A DNA stretch of 64,000 nucleotides. Origin: Globodera rostochiensis (Eukaryota; Nematoda; Chromadorea; Rhabditida; Heteroderidae). Location: contig JAEVLN010000020.1 in assembly GCA_018350325.1 (NCBI GenBank), positions 837,796-901,795 of the forward strand, written 5' to 3'. The notes below the pieces were generated by a model, which did not search any database, was not told where the DNA came from, and saw nothing but the letters and a program-made list of their open reading frames with translations. Shown here piece after piece: positions 46,069 through 57,090 of this stretch. The position numbers and the translations under genes were made by a program. The first letter of the stretch is position 1, and each line of letters opens with the position of its first letter.

Positions 46069-49000
46069 TTACTGAAGCTGATTATGCTGCTGTTGGTCCT
46101 GTTGCTGTGCTGTCGGTCCTCCGTTGAAGAACATTTGAATGGCGTGCTCGGCACCAGCAAACGCGAAGTCTATTCTTCCAGTCGGCGGCATCATCATTTC
46201 CGCACCAGCGATGGTTGGCTGCGGGACGATCGCCGGCTGATGGGGCGGGGTCGGCGGGTATGGGTGCTAAAAGCCAACGGTATTTTGAGGTTGAGGACAG
46301 CGGGGGGGGGGGGGGGGACAGAAGAAGCCCTCCAACATTTTCGTGGTTTTCAATTCAAAAAAAGAATTCAGGGGGAGGGGGGAGTTAGAAAATGTGTCCA
46401 TTGGTTGCCTGTTGAATTGGCCAGTCACGATTATTTTGAACTGCTGGCGGAAGATTGCGCACAAACCCCGGCATCGGCGTTGAAGGACGAGAGACCCACG
46501 GGGCAATTGGCGGCTTAATAGAAAGTCAAAGCCAACGTTCAATTGGCCAATCAAAACAGGCCGGCCAAATGCCATTTTGGAAGAATTCTATCATTACGAG
46601 TAATTAATTGGTGACGGAGCGTACTTGTGCCGTTTGGTTGAAAAACATTGGTCCTTGTTGTTGTTGAAACATGCGCGGGTCGTGTGGAGGGAATGGAGGC
46701 GTGCGCGGATCTTGCGGGTATGGAGGCATCTGAATGAAATGCCAATTCACAAAGCCCCCTCCTCTTCCCCCCTTTCTCCAATCTGGTTAACATAACAATC
46801 GCTCTTATGGGATTTACTAACATTTTCTGCCCACAAGCAAAAGATTTTTGTTATTTTTGCAATTTCTGAAGCAAATAACATTTAAGACCCACGCGGTGCA
46901 GCACATCACCACAATCAGAGCTATCAAAACCCAAAATAAATGTAAAAACGCCAATTCCATCGCGAAGCCAAATCACATTTTGTTTGTCAATTGACCGTCC
47001 CCAGAATACCTGTGCCGTTTGGTTGAAAAACATTGGTCCTTGTTGTTGAAAAATGCGCGGGTCTTGTGGAGGGAATGGAAGCCGGCGTGGGTCCCGAGGT
47101 GGGTATGGAGACGTTTGGATGAATGGTGGTGGAACATCTGAACAGAATCAAATTAACGGACTTTTTGACTGATTGGATTATCCATTCTAAATGAGAATGA
47201 ATTAATGATTTAATCTAAACCCACTCGGCTGGTAGGGAGCCGGCACCGGTTGTTGAAACCCGACGGCGTTTAATGGAAATCGGACGAAAGGATCGTCTGA
47301 AAGCACTTTATAAAGTCGCAATTCCGTTGTAATACCATTGTTCAGTTGACGGTTGTCCGGAAAGTGCTTCCACACAGAGCGTCGACTGCCCAATGGAATT
47401 GGTAAGTAACTGTCCCAAAAGGAATAGCAAAATGACAGAAAGAAAAGCGGTAAATGAATGTAGGTAAGTGCCAATACAAAAAGTGCAATAATTCTCTATA
47501 AATACAATAACCGTTTATACTCAACTCAACAAAAACGGACATAGAAAATATCAGAGAATCGGCTTACACGCATTTGGGGACAACAGGTACTTTTCCGTTT
47601 TGGAGTCCAAATTTGAATTTTTTAAAAACTTTTTAACATCTTGGCGCCAGAGGAACTCGCACAAAAGGGAATCCAGCATTTGGCTTAGGCCCCAAAACGG
47701 AAAAGTACCCGCATTTGGTTAGATAAACACTGAAAAGAGATAAATGAGATGTCAACGAGAATTCACAACCCGTCTATAAAATGCCTCTTTCAGAACAACG
47801 CGAAGGCCTGTGCACTCACTCAATCTTATGAACCCAGTTGACTCATTTCTTCAGGTTGCTCCGTCTTGAATATTTCGAACTATTTACAATTGCCTCCTAG
47901 ACTCTCACATATTTTGACTTTGTGTTCTGTTTCCGCATTTCGTTTTAAAACCGAGGGTTTCCCCGACTCTCCTCGACACCAATGAACGAACCCCCACTAA
48001 CCGACCACCTCTTTCCCAGGGTCAGAACCTGCGTTCCTTAAGCGTCTCCATCCTCTTGCGATGTGTCGTTGCATCGCCGCCGCCGGCCGTGCCACGCGAG
48101 GTGGTCGGCTGTTGGTCCAACTGCGGAGGCTGCTCTCCCGCAGAAGCAGAAGTGCCCTCCTTGGCCAATTGTCGCTCGGCCTCCTCCTCGTGCTTCCGAA
48201 TCTGGTCCATCATAACGGAGTCAAGTTTGCTGGCATCTTGGAAAAGAAGACATTTCTAAAAAAGAATAAGGAGATCAGCGGTACGGTCTTTATTCACTTT
48301 GTTGCACAGGTTGCACTTCCAATTCGTCACTTTCGGATCCCGGAAGTGTCTGAAATTGAATTAAAAAACCACATTAAACCATATTAATTCTATTTTGTGA
48401 GCGCTTCGGGGGCGTCTACAACTTGAGGTGGCAATAAAAGTCACCTGCAAAAGTGGCCATAGTCGATGTTGCTCTGCCGGCACAGGTAACACTGTTTCAT
48501 GCCGCATCTGCAAACGGTCGTCGGAGGTTAACGAAAAAGAACAGAGAAAACCCAAGCCAATGCCAAAACGCACCGGCACGTCATTTTGTTGCACCCTTCG
48601 TCTTTCATAAAAGGCAGGCCGCAGCGCGGGCACTTTCTAATCACCGCCTCGTTCAGCTTCTTTTCCCTATCATTCAAAACACAGTTAATGCCTTTAATAA
48701 ACGCCAAAGTCACTCACAATTCCCGGTCCTTTTTGTCCTTCTTCGTCTTCAGGTCCAACTCCTCACAGCTTACTCCAAAATGGTCCTCGTCCCAACGCCG
48801 TTCACAAAATCGACAAAATTTGGCACAGCAGTTCAGACAGTCAAACACTTTGTTCACACTTTTGTCCACTTCCATTTCCATGGCGAAGTTGCACAGTTTG
48901 CATCTAAAAACATTCACTGGATGTGTTTATACTTAACACACTGACCTCTCAAGATTCTGCAGTGACGCCATTCCGATGTTCTCCTCAACAATGCGTTCGT

Positions 49001-49936
49001 CCAACTTCTTCCGAACATCGCGCTTCAGCAAAGTTCGGATGTCGGCTAAAGGCAAAGTTCACAAAAGGCCACAGACCGCTGCTTACAGTAAAGTATCGGG
49101 TTTAAGCATCCCGGCACCATACACTTCAGGCCAACGCCTCCTTCCGCCAGCGGAATTTCGTCGGTCGCCGCTTGCGCCTGTCCACGAATGCAGCAGCGAC
49201 AAAACGCATGGGATGCAGCAGGCGAATCCGCTAATAAAACGACAAGAAATTCGAAAGCGGGGGGGGGGGACATTCTCACATTCCTCTTCCTCCTTCTCCA
49301 ACACGCTGACACGAGAAGACGACAATTCGGAAGAAAATTCAATCACCAACACTGAATCAGTCTGCTGATTGTGAGCCGTGAGCTCTGTCGGAAGTTCAAG
49401 TTCCTCCTTACACAGTTCGGTTGAGACCAGCGATGCATCGACTGAACGGATTGAACAGCAATTATGCCAAGTTAGGTTTTTGAAGGATACCAAACCATCG
49501 AAAGGATTAGACGCGTTTTGTGTGGCTAATTCTACGAACGCAAGCCGTTCAATGAAATCAAATGCCATTTTGAAAGTTGAAGGTGAGAACTGCAAAATTC
49601 ATACAAGAATTGTCGGATGGGCTATCAACAGGCGGAGTGCAGCACACCATCCGTCGCATTGTGACCCGTTCAAAGCAAACAAGACACTCAACCCACTGCT
49701 CATGCTCGGAACGTTCCCAGGGAATGTTGCGGGCTTGCTGTTTGTGAAAAAAGCCGATATGGTGCACATGAACTAGAACTACAGACCTTAGTGAGTTTAA
49801 GTCCGGAAAGCAGTTCCGGGTATTTCTTCTGGTACTGCTCCATCAGTTCGTTGTACCGCTTGAAATGCTCGCGAAGCTGGTCTGACACATATGCTTGTTT
49901 GAACCGACGGCCCCGCGACTGAACCGGAACTGCCAT
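46069..49936 (-). CDS. RNF216-like RBR E3 ubiquitin ligase, copy 2, with Pro/Gln-rich tail
   Basis: Paralogue of the neighbouring gene. Start MAVPVQSRGRRFKQAYVSDQ at 49936 (an in-frame Met at 50113 is also possible), then LREHFKRYNELMEQYQKKYP. RING1: QWVECLVCFERVTMRRMVCC, HAFCRCCIRGQAQAATDEIP, GGVGLKCMVPGC. IBR: RCKLCNFAMEMEVDKS, CCAKFCRFCERRWDEDHFG. RING2: KCPRCGLPFMKDEGCNKMTC, then, across an intron, RCGMKQCYLCRQSNIDYGHF (about 48440-48660). The catalytic Cys is in MTCRCG. After the acidic helix MDQIRKHEEEAERQLAKEG and a Ser/Thr/Gln stretch, further exons encode a proline-rich tail with a duplicated unit (PPFIQTSPYPPRDPR, FQQQGPMFFNQTAQ) and the end QQQDQQQHNQLQ. The extended Pro/Gln tail resembles the tail of vertebrate RNF216. 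Tail exon borders are tentative. Confidence 0.82.
46617..47140. repeat. Duplicated proline-rich exon in RBR ligase 2
   Basis: Two copies, about 46617-46735 and 47005-47140, separated by intron-like sequence. On the minus strand both encode a (P)PYP-DPR unit, then FPP-DPR, then FQQQ(Q)GPMFFNQTAQ. They differ by a few substitutions and one Gln codon, which points to duplication of an exon. Confidence 0.85.
47569..47718. mobile_element. MITE-like element with 18-bp terminal inverted repeats
   Basis: Left arm 47586-47603 (GGTACTTTTCCGTTTTGG) and right arm 47692-47709 are perfect reverse complements. The 9-bp direct repeat CGCATTTGG flanks the element (47569-47577 and 47710-47718), a possible target-site duplication of Mutator-like size. 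The left arm starts 8 bp inside the left direct repeat. The element lies in an intron of RBR ligase 2 and has no coding capacity. Confidence 0.6.
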
Positions 49937-50194
49937 TTTGCACCAAAATGTTTGGGTTAGCGATGGAGCAACTTTCAAATAGTGAAAGGTTAAACTTTGC
50001 ACAAACTCGCCTATTGTCCCCCTACTTTTGTGTAATTTGTTCCCAAAATTGTTTTCCACGAAGAAACAAGCGATCGCTGTTGGCACAATGGCACCATTGA
50101 AAAAGCGTATCATTCTCGTGACGAAATCTGCACGGATCAGCGGAAAATTCTCAATCTAAATTCGATTTTAAAAATTGTGCCTATGACCCTCTTA

Positions 50195-50539
50195 TTAATT
50201 AAATGCACGTAACAAGAAAACGATCCCGGCGATGCCATAGGCCGTCGAGAAAATTCCCCCCCCCCCATACCCACTGGATACATGAATAAAATAATCGAAT
50301 AATTGAATTATTACCATCAAAGTTTTGACGCCGGTCCAAGCGGAAGTGTCCACCACCGTTCGTTCTCCCCGCAATTCTGTTTTGCACGAGCGCAACAACT
50401 CTGCCAGCATTTTTTCCACGAGAAGGTCGTCGGAGCCCGAAGTTTCGCTGTTAAAAGACGAACTGAACGGGATTGAGTAGAAAATGTTGTCCGTCCGAAT
50501 GACAGTGCCATGCTTACTATTCCGAATGAACGTCGTCAT
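50195..50539 (-). CDS. Small ORF of unknown function with a C-terminal hydrophobic segment
   Basis: I do not recognise it. Starting at MTTFIRNSKHGTVIRTDN, it reads through SDDLLVEKMLAELLRSCKTE and SAWTGVKTLM. From there it either continues or, more likely, splices out a roughly 45-bp intron (gtaataa...ccag) and ends in frame with GGGIFSTAYGIAGIVFLLRA, a possible single membrane segment. Its start overlaps the last 23 bp of the next small ORF (50517-50870) in another frame. The two may therefore be two ends of one alternatively spliced gene. A C tract at 50259-50266 makes the frame sensitive to base-calling. Confidence 0.35.
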   Translation of the reverse strand: MTTFIRNSKHGTVIRTDNIFYSIPFSSSFNSETSGSDDLLVEKMLAELLRSCKTELRGERTVVDTSAWTGVKTLMVIIQLFDYFIHVSSGYGGGGIFSTAYGIAGIVFLLRAFN

Positions 50540-50870
50540 TGTCGTCCTCGTCAGTCTTCCTCTTCTGAAAGTAATAAAAAAAATGCTAATGATTCAAATT
50601 TTAAAGCAAAAGTCCACGAAATGAGTGGGCAACATTAATTTCACCATTCCGTGTTTCTTCCGAGGAATGAGTGCCATTCGGTCGATGACAACATCGGCAA
50701 GGCCTTCAGGAGTTAAATGTCCAAACTCAGCAATTATTTGTGTTAAGTCCAACTCCGGGAACATTTCGACCTGCGGCAAATGAAGTACTTACTCAGCCTC
50801 TGTGCCCCTCACTCACAACGTTTTTGTGCACAATGTTCGGATCTCCTGGATGGTTTAATGTCCCGTCCAT
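50517..50870 (-). CDS. Small acidic-tailed protein of unknown function
   Basis: Three exons can be joined: MDGTLNHPGDPNIVHKN(V), then VEMFPELDLTQIIAEFGHLT with PEGLADVVIDRMALIPRKKH, and last KRKTDEDDNDDVHSE with the stop at 50517-50519. This gives about 72 residues. The splice sites (AACGTT|gtgagt, gccgcag|GTCG, GGAATG|gtgaaa, tttcag|AAGAGG) fit consensus. I do not recognise the family. The compact helical middle and the basic-then-acidic end suggest a nuclear complex subunit, but that is only a guess. Confidence 0.45.
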
Positions 50871-51938
50871 GATGAAACTGTTTGATTTCACAGCCACGCC
50901 GTTAATTATTCTTAGTTTCGCTTTGTTCGGCAACCCTAAAGAACTGTTATAAAAATTTTAAATGCAGTTTTCTAGCGTAAAAATATGCGTAGAACAAGAA
51001 TTCGAGTTCGGATTTTGCGAATGTTTCGATTGGGCTCAGTTGTCCAGTGTTTAAGAAATGCTCAAAACTGGCACAAAATCAATTAGATAAATTGTCTAAC
51101 GAGCTGAAAACGAGCAATTATTGCACTATGGGTCAAGCCCAGCAGCAGACAAAAATGAACGATGCGCCAAAATTTATGCCATTTTAGCACTAATTCAAAA
51201 AAATGACCATGCGGCAGACAGCGTAGGTCGGGCTTCTAGTGCTCTCTTCTTACCGCTACCAAAATTTGGAGGAGTTTGGAGAATTCTGAAAAAATTTGGT
51301 TTGAAGAATTTCAAAATTTTCAACTTGTTTGCTAAAAAATGTTAAGAAAAAATTTGATTTCAGCTTAAAGATTTTGCTTTTGGGTAGACAATTTAGTTGG
51401 CAAGCTCTGTGCAAAAAATTAGGCAAATCGGTGTTTTTAATCAAAAATTCTTGTTTTCGAAGTGCGGGATGGTCAAAATATTATTAAAAAAGTGAGAGAG
51501 AACGCCAAATGAAGAGAACATGTTAGAGATAAAAGGGAAAAGCGAGATAGTACAGGGGGTTTTCTCTGCTGCTGGAGTGGACTCATAATACAAAAGGTAT
51601 ATGGTTTGATAGGAAGCTTGGAGACTTCTGTATTCTTCACTTTTTTTATTATTAATTGCCGAACCGTCATTCAATTTCTTTCTTTTTTTTTTTTGAGATT
51701 TTTCTGTGGGGGTACACCGCCACCACGCGTGCAATTTACTGCAGCGTAAAGGGTAATGTACAAGGTAATGCTCGTACGTTTTCTAGCCACGAGTATTTGG
51801 TTTTTACGCTTCATTAATTTTCATAATCAGCTCGACAAGAGCTTTTGGAACGGTTTATCGTTTGCATTTTTTATTCCTGCTTTTTTTAATTAAAAAATGC
51901 CATTTTAAATGTAAATAAATTACGAATATAACGTCGTT
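50871..51938. other. Spacer between ANAPC2 and the small-ORF locus
   Basis: 1.07 kb, AT-rich, with no ORF or RNA gene I can support. Several AAAAATTTTG-like runs occur in 51280-51350. Confidence 0.5.
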
Positions 51939-54900
51939 TTAATGCGGTTTGGCCTGAGATTTTAGCTCCTTGGTCGCCTTATAAACAAAGTTTTCGAATA
52001 CAACCAAATTCTGTTTGATTTTCCGTTGCATAAACATTTGTACGGCCTCAAGTGATGGCGCTGTCTTGCCGGGGCTTGTGAAGTTTTTGAACATGCGATG
52101 CAGAAATTGGGCCGTCAACGGTTCACAGGTTGCTCGATGCATCAACTGCAGAAAGAGTTTAGTGATTTTATATCACCAAATCCAAATTGTTGAAAGAGTT
52201 TTACATAACATGTCGCAAAAAAACCCCGGAATTAGAAGTGAAATGTCTTACCAGGCCCTTAGTGTAGTTCCAATACTGCTCCAACTCCTCGACCACATCT
52301 TCAATCGGTGGTTGCTCTTCCTCCTCCTCATCGCTGTACATGTAATCGTGAAGAGCGCCTCTCTGACAGAAATTGTTTGTTTAGAATACGGAAAACAGTT
52401 AGGCAACAAAGTGCACATCATTAATCGATCTTTCCCGATAATTTACGCATGCCCCGAAAGGCTAAAAGGGCAATCCCCTCAAGGCACATGACTGCCCTAA
52501 AACAAAAGCAAAGTTGTGGGCCTTGAATCACCAATAACGCCCATCATTACTTATCGGAAAATAAAGCTTAATTGAAAGAGTGTTCTGCAATACTAATGTA
52601 ACGCTGCCTGAATTTAAAAAAACCTGTCTGATGTAACTTTCAATGGCGTCCGAAGTTGTAACCAAACAGACGGTCTCCTCAAGCGTGATCGGATCAAGCG
52701 GTCCGTGGAAGAGAAAGCCTTTGGATGTCCACCAGTCTAGCCGCTTCTTCAAATCTGGCATATCCAATCCGGAAGCTTCGGCAAGTAATGCGACGTCCCA
52801 ACGTTCTGAAGAAACATACGGGGTCACGAATGGAAGAACAACCAATTTAATTGTATAATTGCGAAGATAGCAAAATTTGCCTTTCTCTGTGAAAAGGATG
52901 ATGATTTGAGCCTGTGGCAGCGGTGCGTCGACTTGCACAGTGCGCCCGTCAAGCTCCAACTCCAGCTCCACCTATTGTAATAAAAATAAATAAAGTCTGC
53001 CGACGAGAACATGTGCTTACTTCTGTGACACCATTCGAAACTGCAATGAGTAGAAGCTTCAAACGCAAAAGCTAAGCTATTGGATAATTCTCAAAAAAAG
53101 TTTAGCCAATTGTGGCCAAAAAACGGTTTTCTGGGCTAACTTCGTCCAATAGCTTAGCTTTTGCGTTTGAAAGCTTCTACTCATTGCACGCTTTCGAATT
53201 GTATCGAAAATGTGTCTTGATTAGATTTGAATAACGAAAAGACTTTTGAAAGGGGAACGAGTTGATGTTTTACCACCCTCCACCTGGCTCCCGTGGTCGG
53301 TGTACCAGTTGATGGATCGGGCCGGTTTATGTTGAGCGAAAGTGTCTGTGTAACAGACTAGCGCCTCCTTGAAGACGGGCAGCATTGGCAGCGCGTTCAG
53401 TGGACTTGTGGCCACTTCGGGCCAATAGTTGAAGGAGACGATACGCGGGCAGACTGAGAACGGCATGGACCCGTTGGCGTAGCTCGCTAATTTGCAAGAC
53501 TCGCGAATGTCGCGCAGCATCACCTGACAAATTTCCGTAGGCTCTCGATTTCCGACTCTTTGAACCACCCACGACCTGGAATTTATCCATCCACCCCGTG
53601 CAACCGAATCATTCGAGCAAAAATAATTACATTAACTTCAAATACCTCGCAATGGCTCAGCTCGCCATCGGTGAAGCGCCGTTTCATCGTCTCCAAATAG
53701 TTAAACTCTGACTGCAAATGCCGACTCCATCCGTTGGTCACAAGCCTCTCAGCCAGTAAGTGCTGGTACTCGTTGACGAACAGGTCCTTGCTTCCGTAGA
53801 TGCTGACCAACATGTTGAATACGTCGGCCGACTCACGGAACAGACGACTTTCCTCTACAAATTACAAAGTAAAAAGTACGAACCCCAAATGTGTAAAGCA
53901 AACTTGGGTTCGCGTCTATCGGGTCAGGTGTCCAATCCATCCACCGGTTCTCCAAGTTATCGTCAACCATGATCACGTACTCGTCATTCACTCTAAGCTA
54001 TTTAGTTACACATAGTGTCAAGCTTCAGGTGGGCGTTCCTAACTTTGCATATTTTAAACTCTTTGACATAGTTTAAAAAAGTAAACGCTCACACCCATCC
54101 GGCTCGAACAGTGTTTGATTGAGGAGGGGGGGGGGCATCGTACGGTGGGGGAGGGTAAAATCGAATGGCTCCGGTAAAATGCCATTGCCTTTCAGAGGTT
54201 AACCCGTCCCAACCCCCTATTTTACGGTTTTTTATTCACTCTTGCAGCTGGTCTTCGTCCAACATCAGCGTGAGTCGGTTCGCATTCGCTATGGCCATCT
54301 CCGACGACTGATTATCGCCAGGCTTCTCGGTGGTAATAAAAGTAATGATGGTTCGCATTGTGTCGGGACGTTGTCTGAAATTCAAATGTCGGAAGTTGAA
54401 CCCGAAAATAGAAATTTTTTGAATTTTCTACGCCCCTATTCCGATTGCAAAAATTAGTGATCAAATAACGTTGCCACTAATAATTTACTTGACATAGTCA
54501 CGTATAATCCGGCATATCCGGTGGACGAGGACAAACGAAGGGTCGCATTGCGACAAATACTCCACGATGGTCGCATAACCTTTCAGAATGTCGTGCGTGT
54601 TGACACCTGAAGAGGAGAGGAACACGTACTCAGTAACCAGAACGGCCATCGACTCATTCCCCTTCTTCGACTCGTTCACTTTTTACCGACTCGTTCCCTC
54701 CCTTTTTCAAAAAAAATGTTCTTATAAATCGAAAAGGTGTTTCTAGGGGTTTTCGGGGCATAGAATCCGAAGCTGATCTCCATTTCGACCAATTTTGAAC
54801 CCCGAACACAAAGTCAACTTTTTGGGGAAAATTTTCCAAAAATTAATTCGGCCTCGACCATAACTTACTTGTCTTTTCGTTGTAATTTTGTGCTTTTGAA

Positions 54901-55208
54901 TGGCTTTAAGGTCAAAATTGATTTTTAGAAATTAATTCGCAAAAAGTTGAATTGTGCCGGGCTTCGAAGCCGGTCCAGGAGGATTCGGATTGCTCGACCC
55001 CAAAAACCCATAGAAGCACCTTACTTCGACTTGGGTACTTCTTTTCAATAAGGAGGGCATTTGCCATACCGATGTGCAGAAGCTTTTGGCGGACTAACTT
55101 CTCGAGCTCCTTTGAGAATTGTTCTCGAGAATAGGCGTCGAAACTTAAGATGAGACGCTTGATGCGAGAAATGGCCGAATTTCTGTGGAACACTGGGCGC
55201 TCCAACAT
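51939..55208 (-). CDS. ANAPC2: Anaphase-promoting complex subunit 2 (cullin-like)
   Basis: ANAPC2 is the cullin scaffold of APC/C, which binds the RING subunit APC11 and helps ubiquitinate cyclins and securin. The first exon starts MLERPVFHRNSAISRIKRL. Then come SAYSREQFSKELEKL-like and VRQKLLHIGMANALLIEKKY, VNTHDILKGYATIVEYLSQC, RTIITFITTEKPGD, DEYVIMVDDNLENRWMDWTP and DPIDANPS. The cullin homology region has VFNMLVSIYGSKDLFVNEYQ, LLAERLVTNGWS, EICQVMLRDIRESCKLA, PRIVSFNYWPEV and ARSINWYTDHGSQVE. The C-terminal winged helix has RWDVALLAEASGLDMPDLKK, LEQYWNYTKGLLMHR and the end FENFVYKATKELKSQAKPH. The N-terminal half is clearly shorter than in human (822 residues); either it is reduced or upstream exons were missed. 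A MITE-like hairpin lies in one intron. Confidence 0.87.
53033..53199. mobile_element. MITE-like foldback element in an ANAPC2 intron
   Basis: Long inverted repeat. The left arm 53042-53084 starts TGCAATGAGTAGAAGCTT. The right arm 53145-53188 is its reverse complement except for one inserted A. The symmetry continues outside, after 1-3 unmatched bases, in ATTCGAAA (53033-53040) and TTTCGAAT (53192-53199). The loop is about 60 bp. No coding capacity. No clear target-site duplication is seen. Confidence 0.75.
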
Positions 55209-55768
55209 AATAAATTCTGTTTATTTTCCAAAAGGGTGACAGAGTAAGTAAACGCGTTAAGCAACATTTTTGAATTAGAATTGGTCCTAAAATAACAGAT
55301 CCGAGTATTGTTTTCAGCACACTCACAAAATCTAGAACGAATTTATTACTTTTGCTGACAATAATCTCAGCATTTTCGAGACATAATCATAAATAAACAA
55401 TGGGCAATTGACATAATCTGAAACCTGGATGTTGAATATGCTTCTTTCTTTCCAAAAATACTAACACAAGGAGGAAGCAAATGTCCAAATAAACATCAAA
55501 AAGAATATGTAGCAGAAAAAAGTTTGGCTATACTTTAGTTGACTGAAGGAAAAAACGGGTAAATTATATATTAATCGATCTGTCTTGACGAGCTACGCAA
55601 AAAAAAAAATAGGTCTCAAGTTCGCCGACCGTAGTTTACATATTTTCCCGTCAACTAAAGTATATCCAATAGTTTGACCCGTGTTTTCATTTGGGCAGGT
55701 ACAACAAAAAAATTAACAAATGTTCTGGCAAAAACAAAACGGAAGTTGATTACGGGTTGACTCAGTCC
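55209..55768. other. Spacer upstream of ANAPC2 with a small inverted repeat
   Basis: 560 bp, AT-rich. It contains arms at 55526-55543 (GGCTATACTTTAGTTGAC) and 55650-55667 that are reverse complements with one mismatch, about 106 bp apart: a possible degraded MITE. No gene is seen. Confidence 0.55.
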
Positions 55769-57090
55769 CTACTCCACCGATTCTTCGTCATCCGAAACCA
55801 CCATCATTGTATTCTTAAAACGCATTGAGACGCATTTGAATAACATTTCAGCACAATGTAATTGGATACCTTCGCACAGCGCGCATGGGCCGGCAAGCGC
55901 AACAGAATGAAGTCCGTCTTGAGGTGGGAATTGAAACAGAAACAAAGAATCAAGAAGCGGACCGTAGTTTTCGGGATGGATTTGTTGCACACTGCACAGC
56001 AAAAGTTAGGCACGGCTTTGGAGGTGTCCCGTCCCTTGCGCTGATTGTTTGAGACTTGGACTGGCTTGTAGCAGGTAGCACCGGCAAAACGCATCAGAAT
56101 GGACGTGGATGATTGTTCTTAGTGAAAGAAAAGCATTAAGGAGATTCGATTTTAGGAAGAGGGTTGGCCAAAAAAACTTAATTATGGTGCATTTAGCTTT
56201 TTCGCTATTTTCCAAATCCCTTTTTTGGCGACGTTTCGATTAACGCAATTAATTACCTTTCGGCCCAACAGACGAAGTCGGCTGGTCAGACTCTTCGAGT
56301 CGGCGCTTTCGTTGAGGCGCTGCATCACGCGTCTTCTTCTTCTTCGATTTAGTCGCTTGATGATCTTCAGTCGGTTTAACAGTGCTAAAAAGAAACAAGC
56401 AAAATTTTAAATTTTCCATACTCCAAACAAAGATCACCATCTTTTTTTTCTTTAAGTAGTATCAAAAATTAAATATCAAAGCAAATAAAACAACCGGCAT
56501 TTGCAGATTTTTAACTTAATCTCAAATTCATTATTTTTGAACACGAAGACAAAATGTTTTATTAGAAAATTTTTGAAAAAGAAGTTCGAGGCCTATATAG
56601 GTTCTTATTTTGGGATTTAACGGCACCAAACCTTCCCAACAACGACAACCAAATTGTGTGACCTGTTATTGTTCTCAGGAGTAGCCGAAATGTGACTTCC
56701 TTCATCGTAAAGAGTCATCTCGAGCAAAGTATTTACTGCTTCTTGGTTAAGGTCATTGATGTCGAGGTTCGCAGTAGCGAGAGCCTCCTTGTCGACCTAA
56801 TACCGGAAACAAATCACCAGTTGACAATTTCAATCTTCATTCACTTCTTTTTTACAAACAAAAAAAGATTTAAACAATAAATACCGTCAGTGACTCGACC
56901 ATCCACTCACAATGTGATCGATCCCGCCAACGTCCGTCACCTTCACACCTCCGTCCGTCAAAACAGTGATGGTAATCTGAGGTTGTCCATCATTTGGCAC
57001 GTCCGGAAACTGCTGGTCATCATTTGAGTAATATTGCTCCTCTTCAATTCCATCGATGTCATTCATCGCTTTTGGACTTTCCATTTCCAT
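55769..57090 (-). CDS. Unrecognised basic and cysteine-containing nuclear-type protein
   Basis: I do not recognise the family. Five exons can be joined with consensus splice sites. Exon 1: MEMESPKAMNDIDGIEEEQY to QITITVLTDGGVKVTDVGG. Exon 2 (about 56650-56798): VDKEALATANLDINDLNQEA, TLLEMTLYDEGSHISATPEN. Exon 3 (about 56262-56384): a strongly basic patch, KSKKKKTRDAAPQRKRRLEE, likely a nuclear localisation signal. Exon 4 (to about 55871): MRFAGATCYKPVQVSNNQRK, then FCCAVCNKSIPKT, RLPAHARCAK. The CCxxC...HxxC pattern could bind one zinc ion. Exon 5: NTMMVVSDDEESVE and stop, an acidic end. Total about 225 residues. Confidence 0.55.

Noticed and set aside
49083..49595. 170-codon minus-strand ORF with Ser-rich content near RBR ligase 2
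   Set aside because: Out of frame with the RING1 exons over most of its length and spans likely introns; only short parts overlap real exons.
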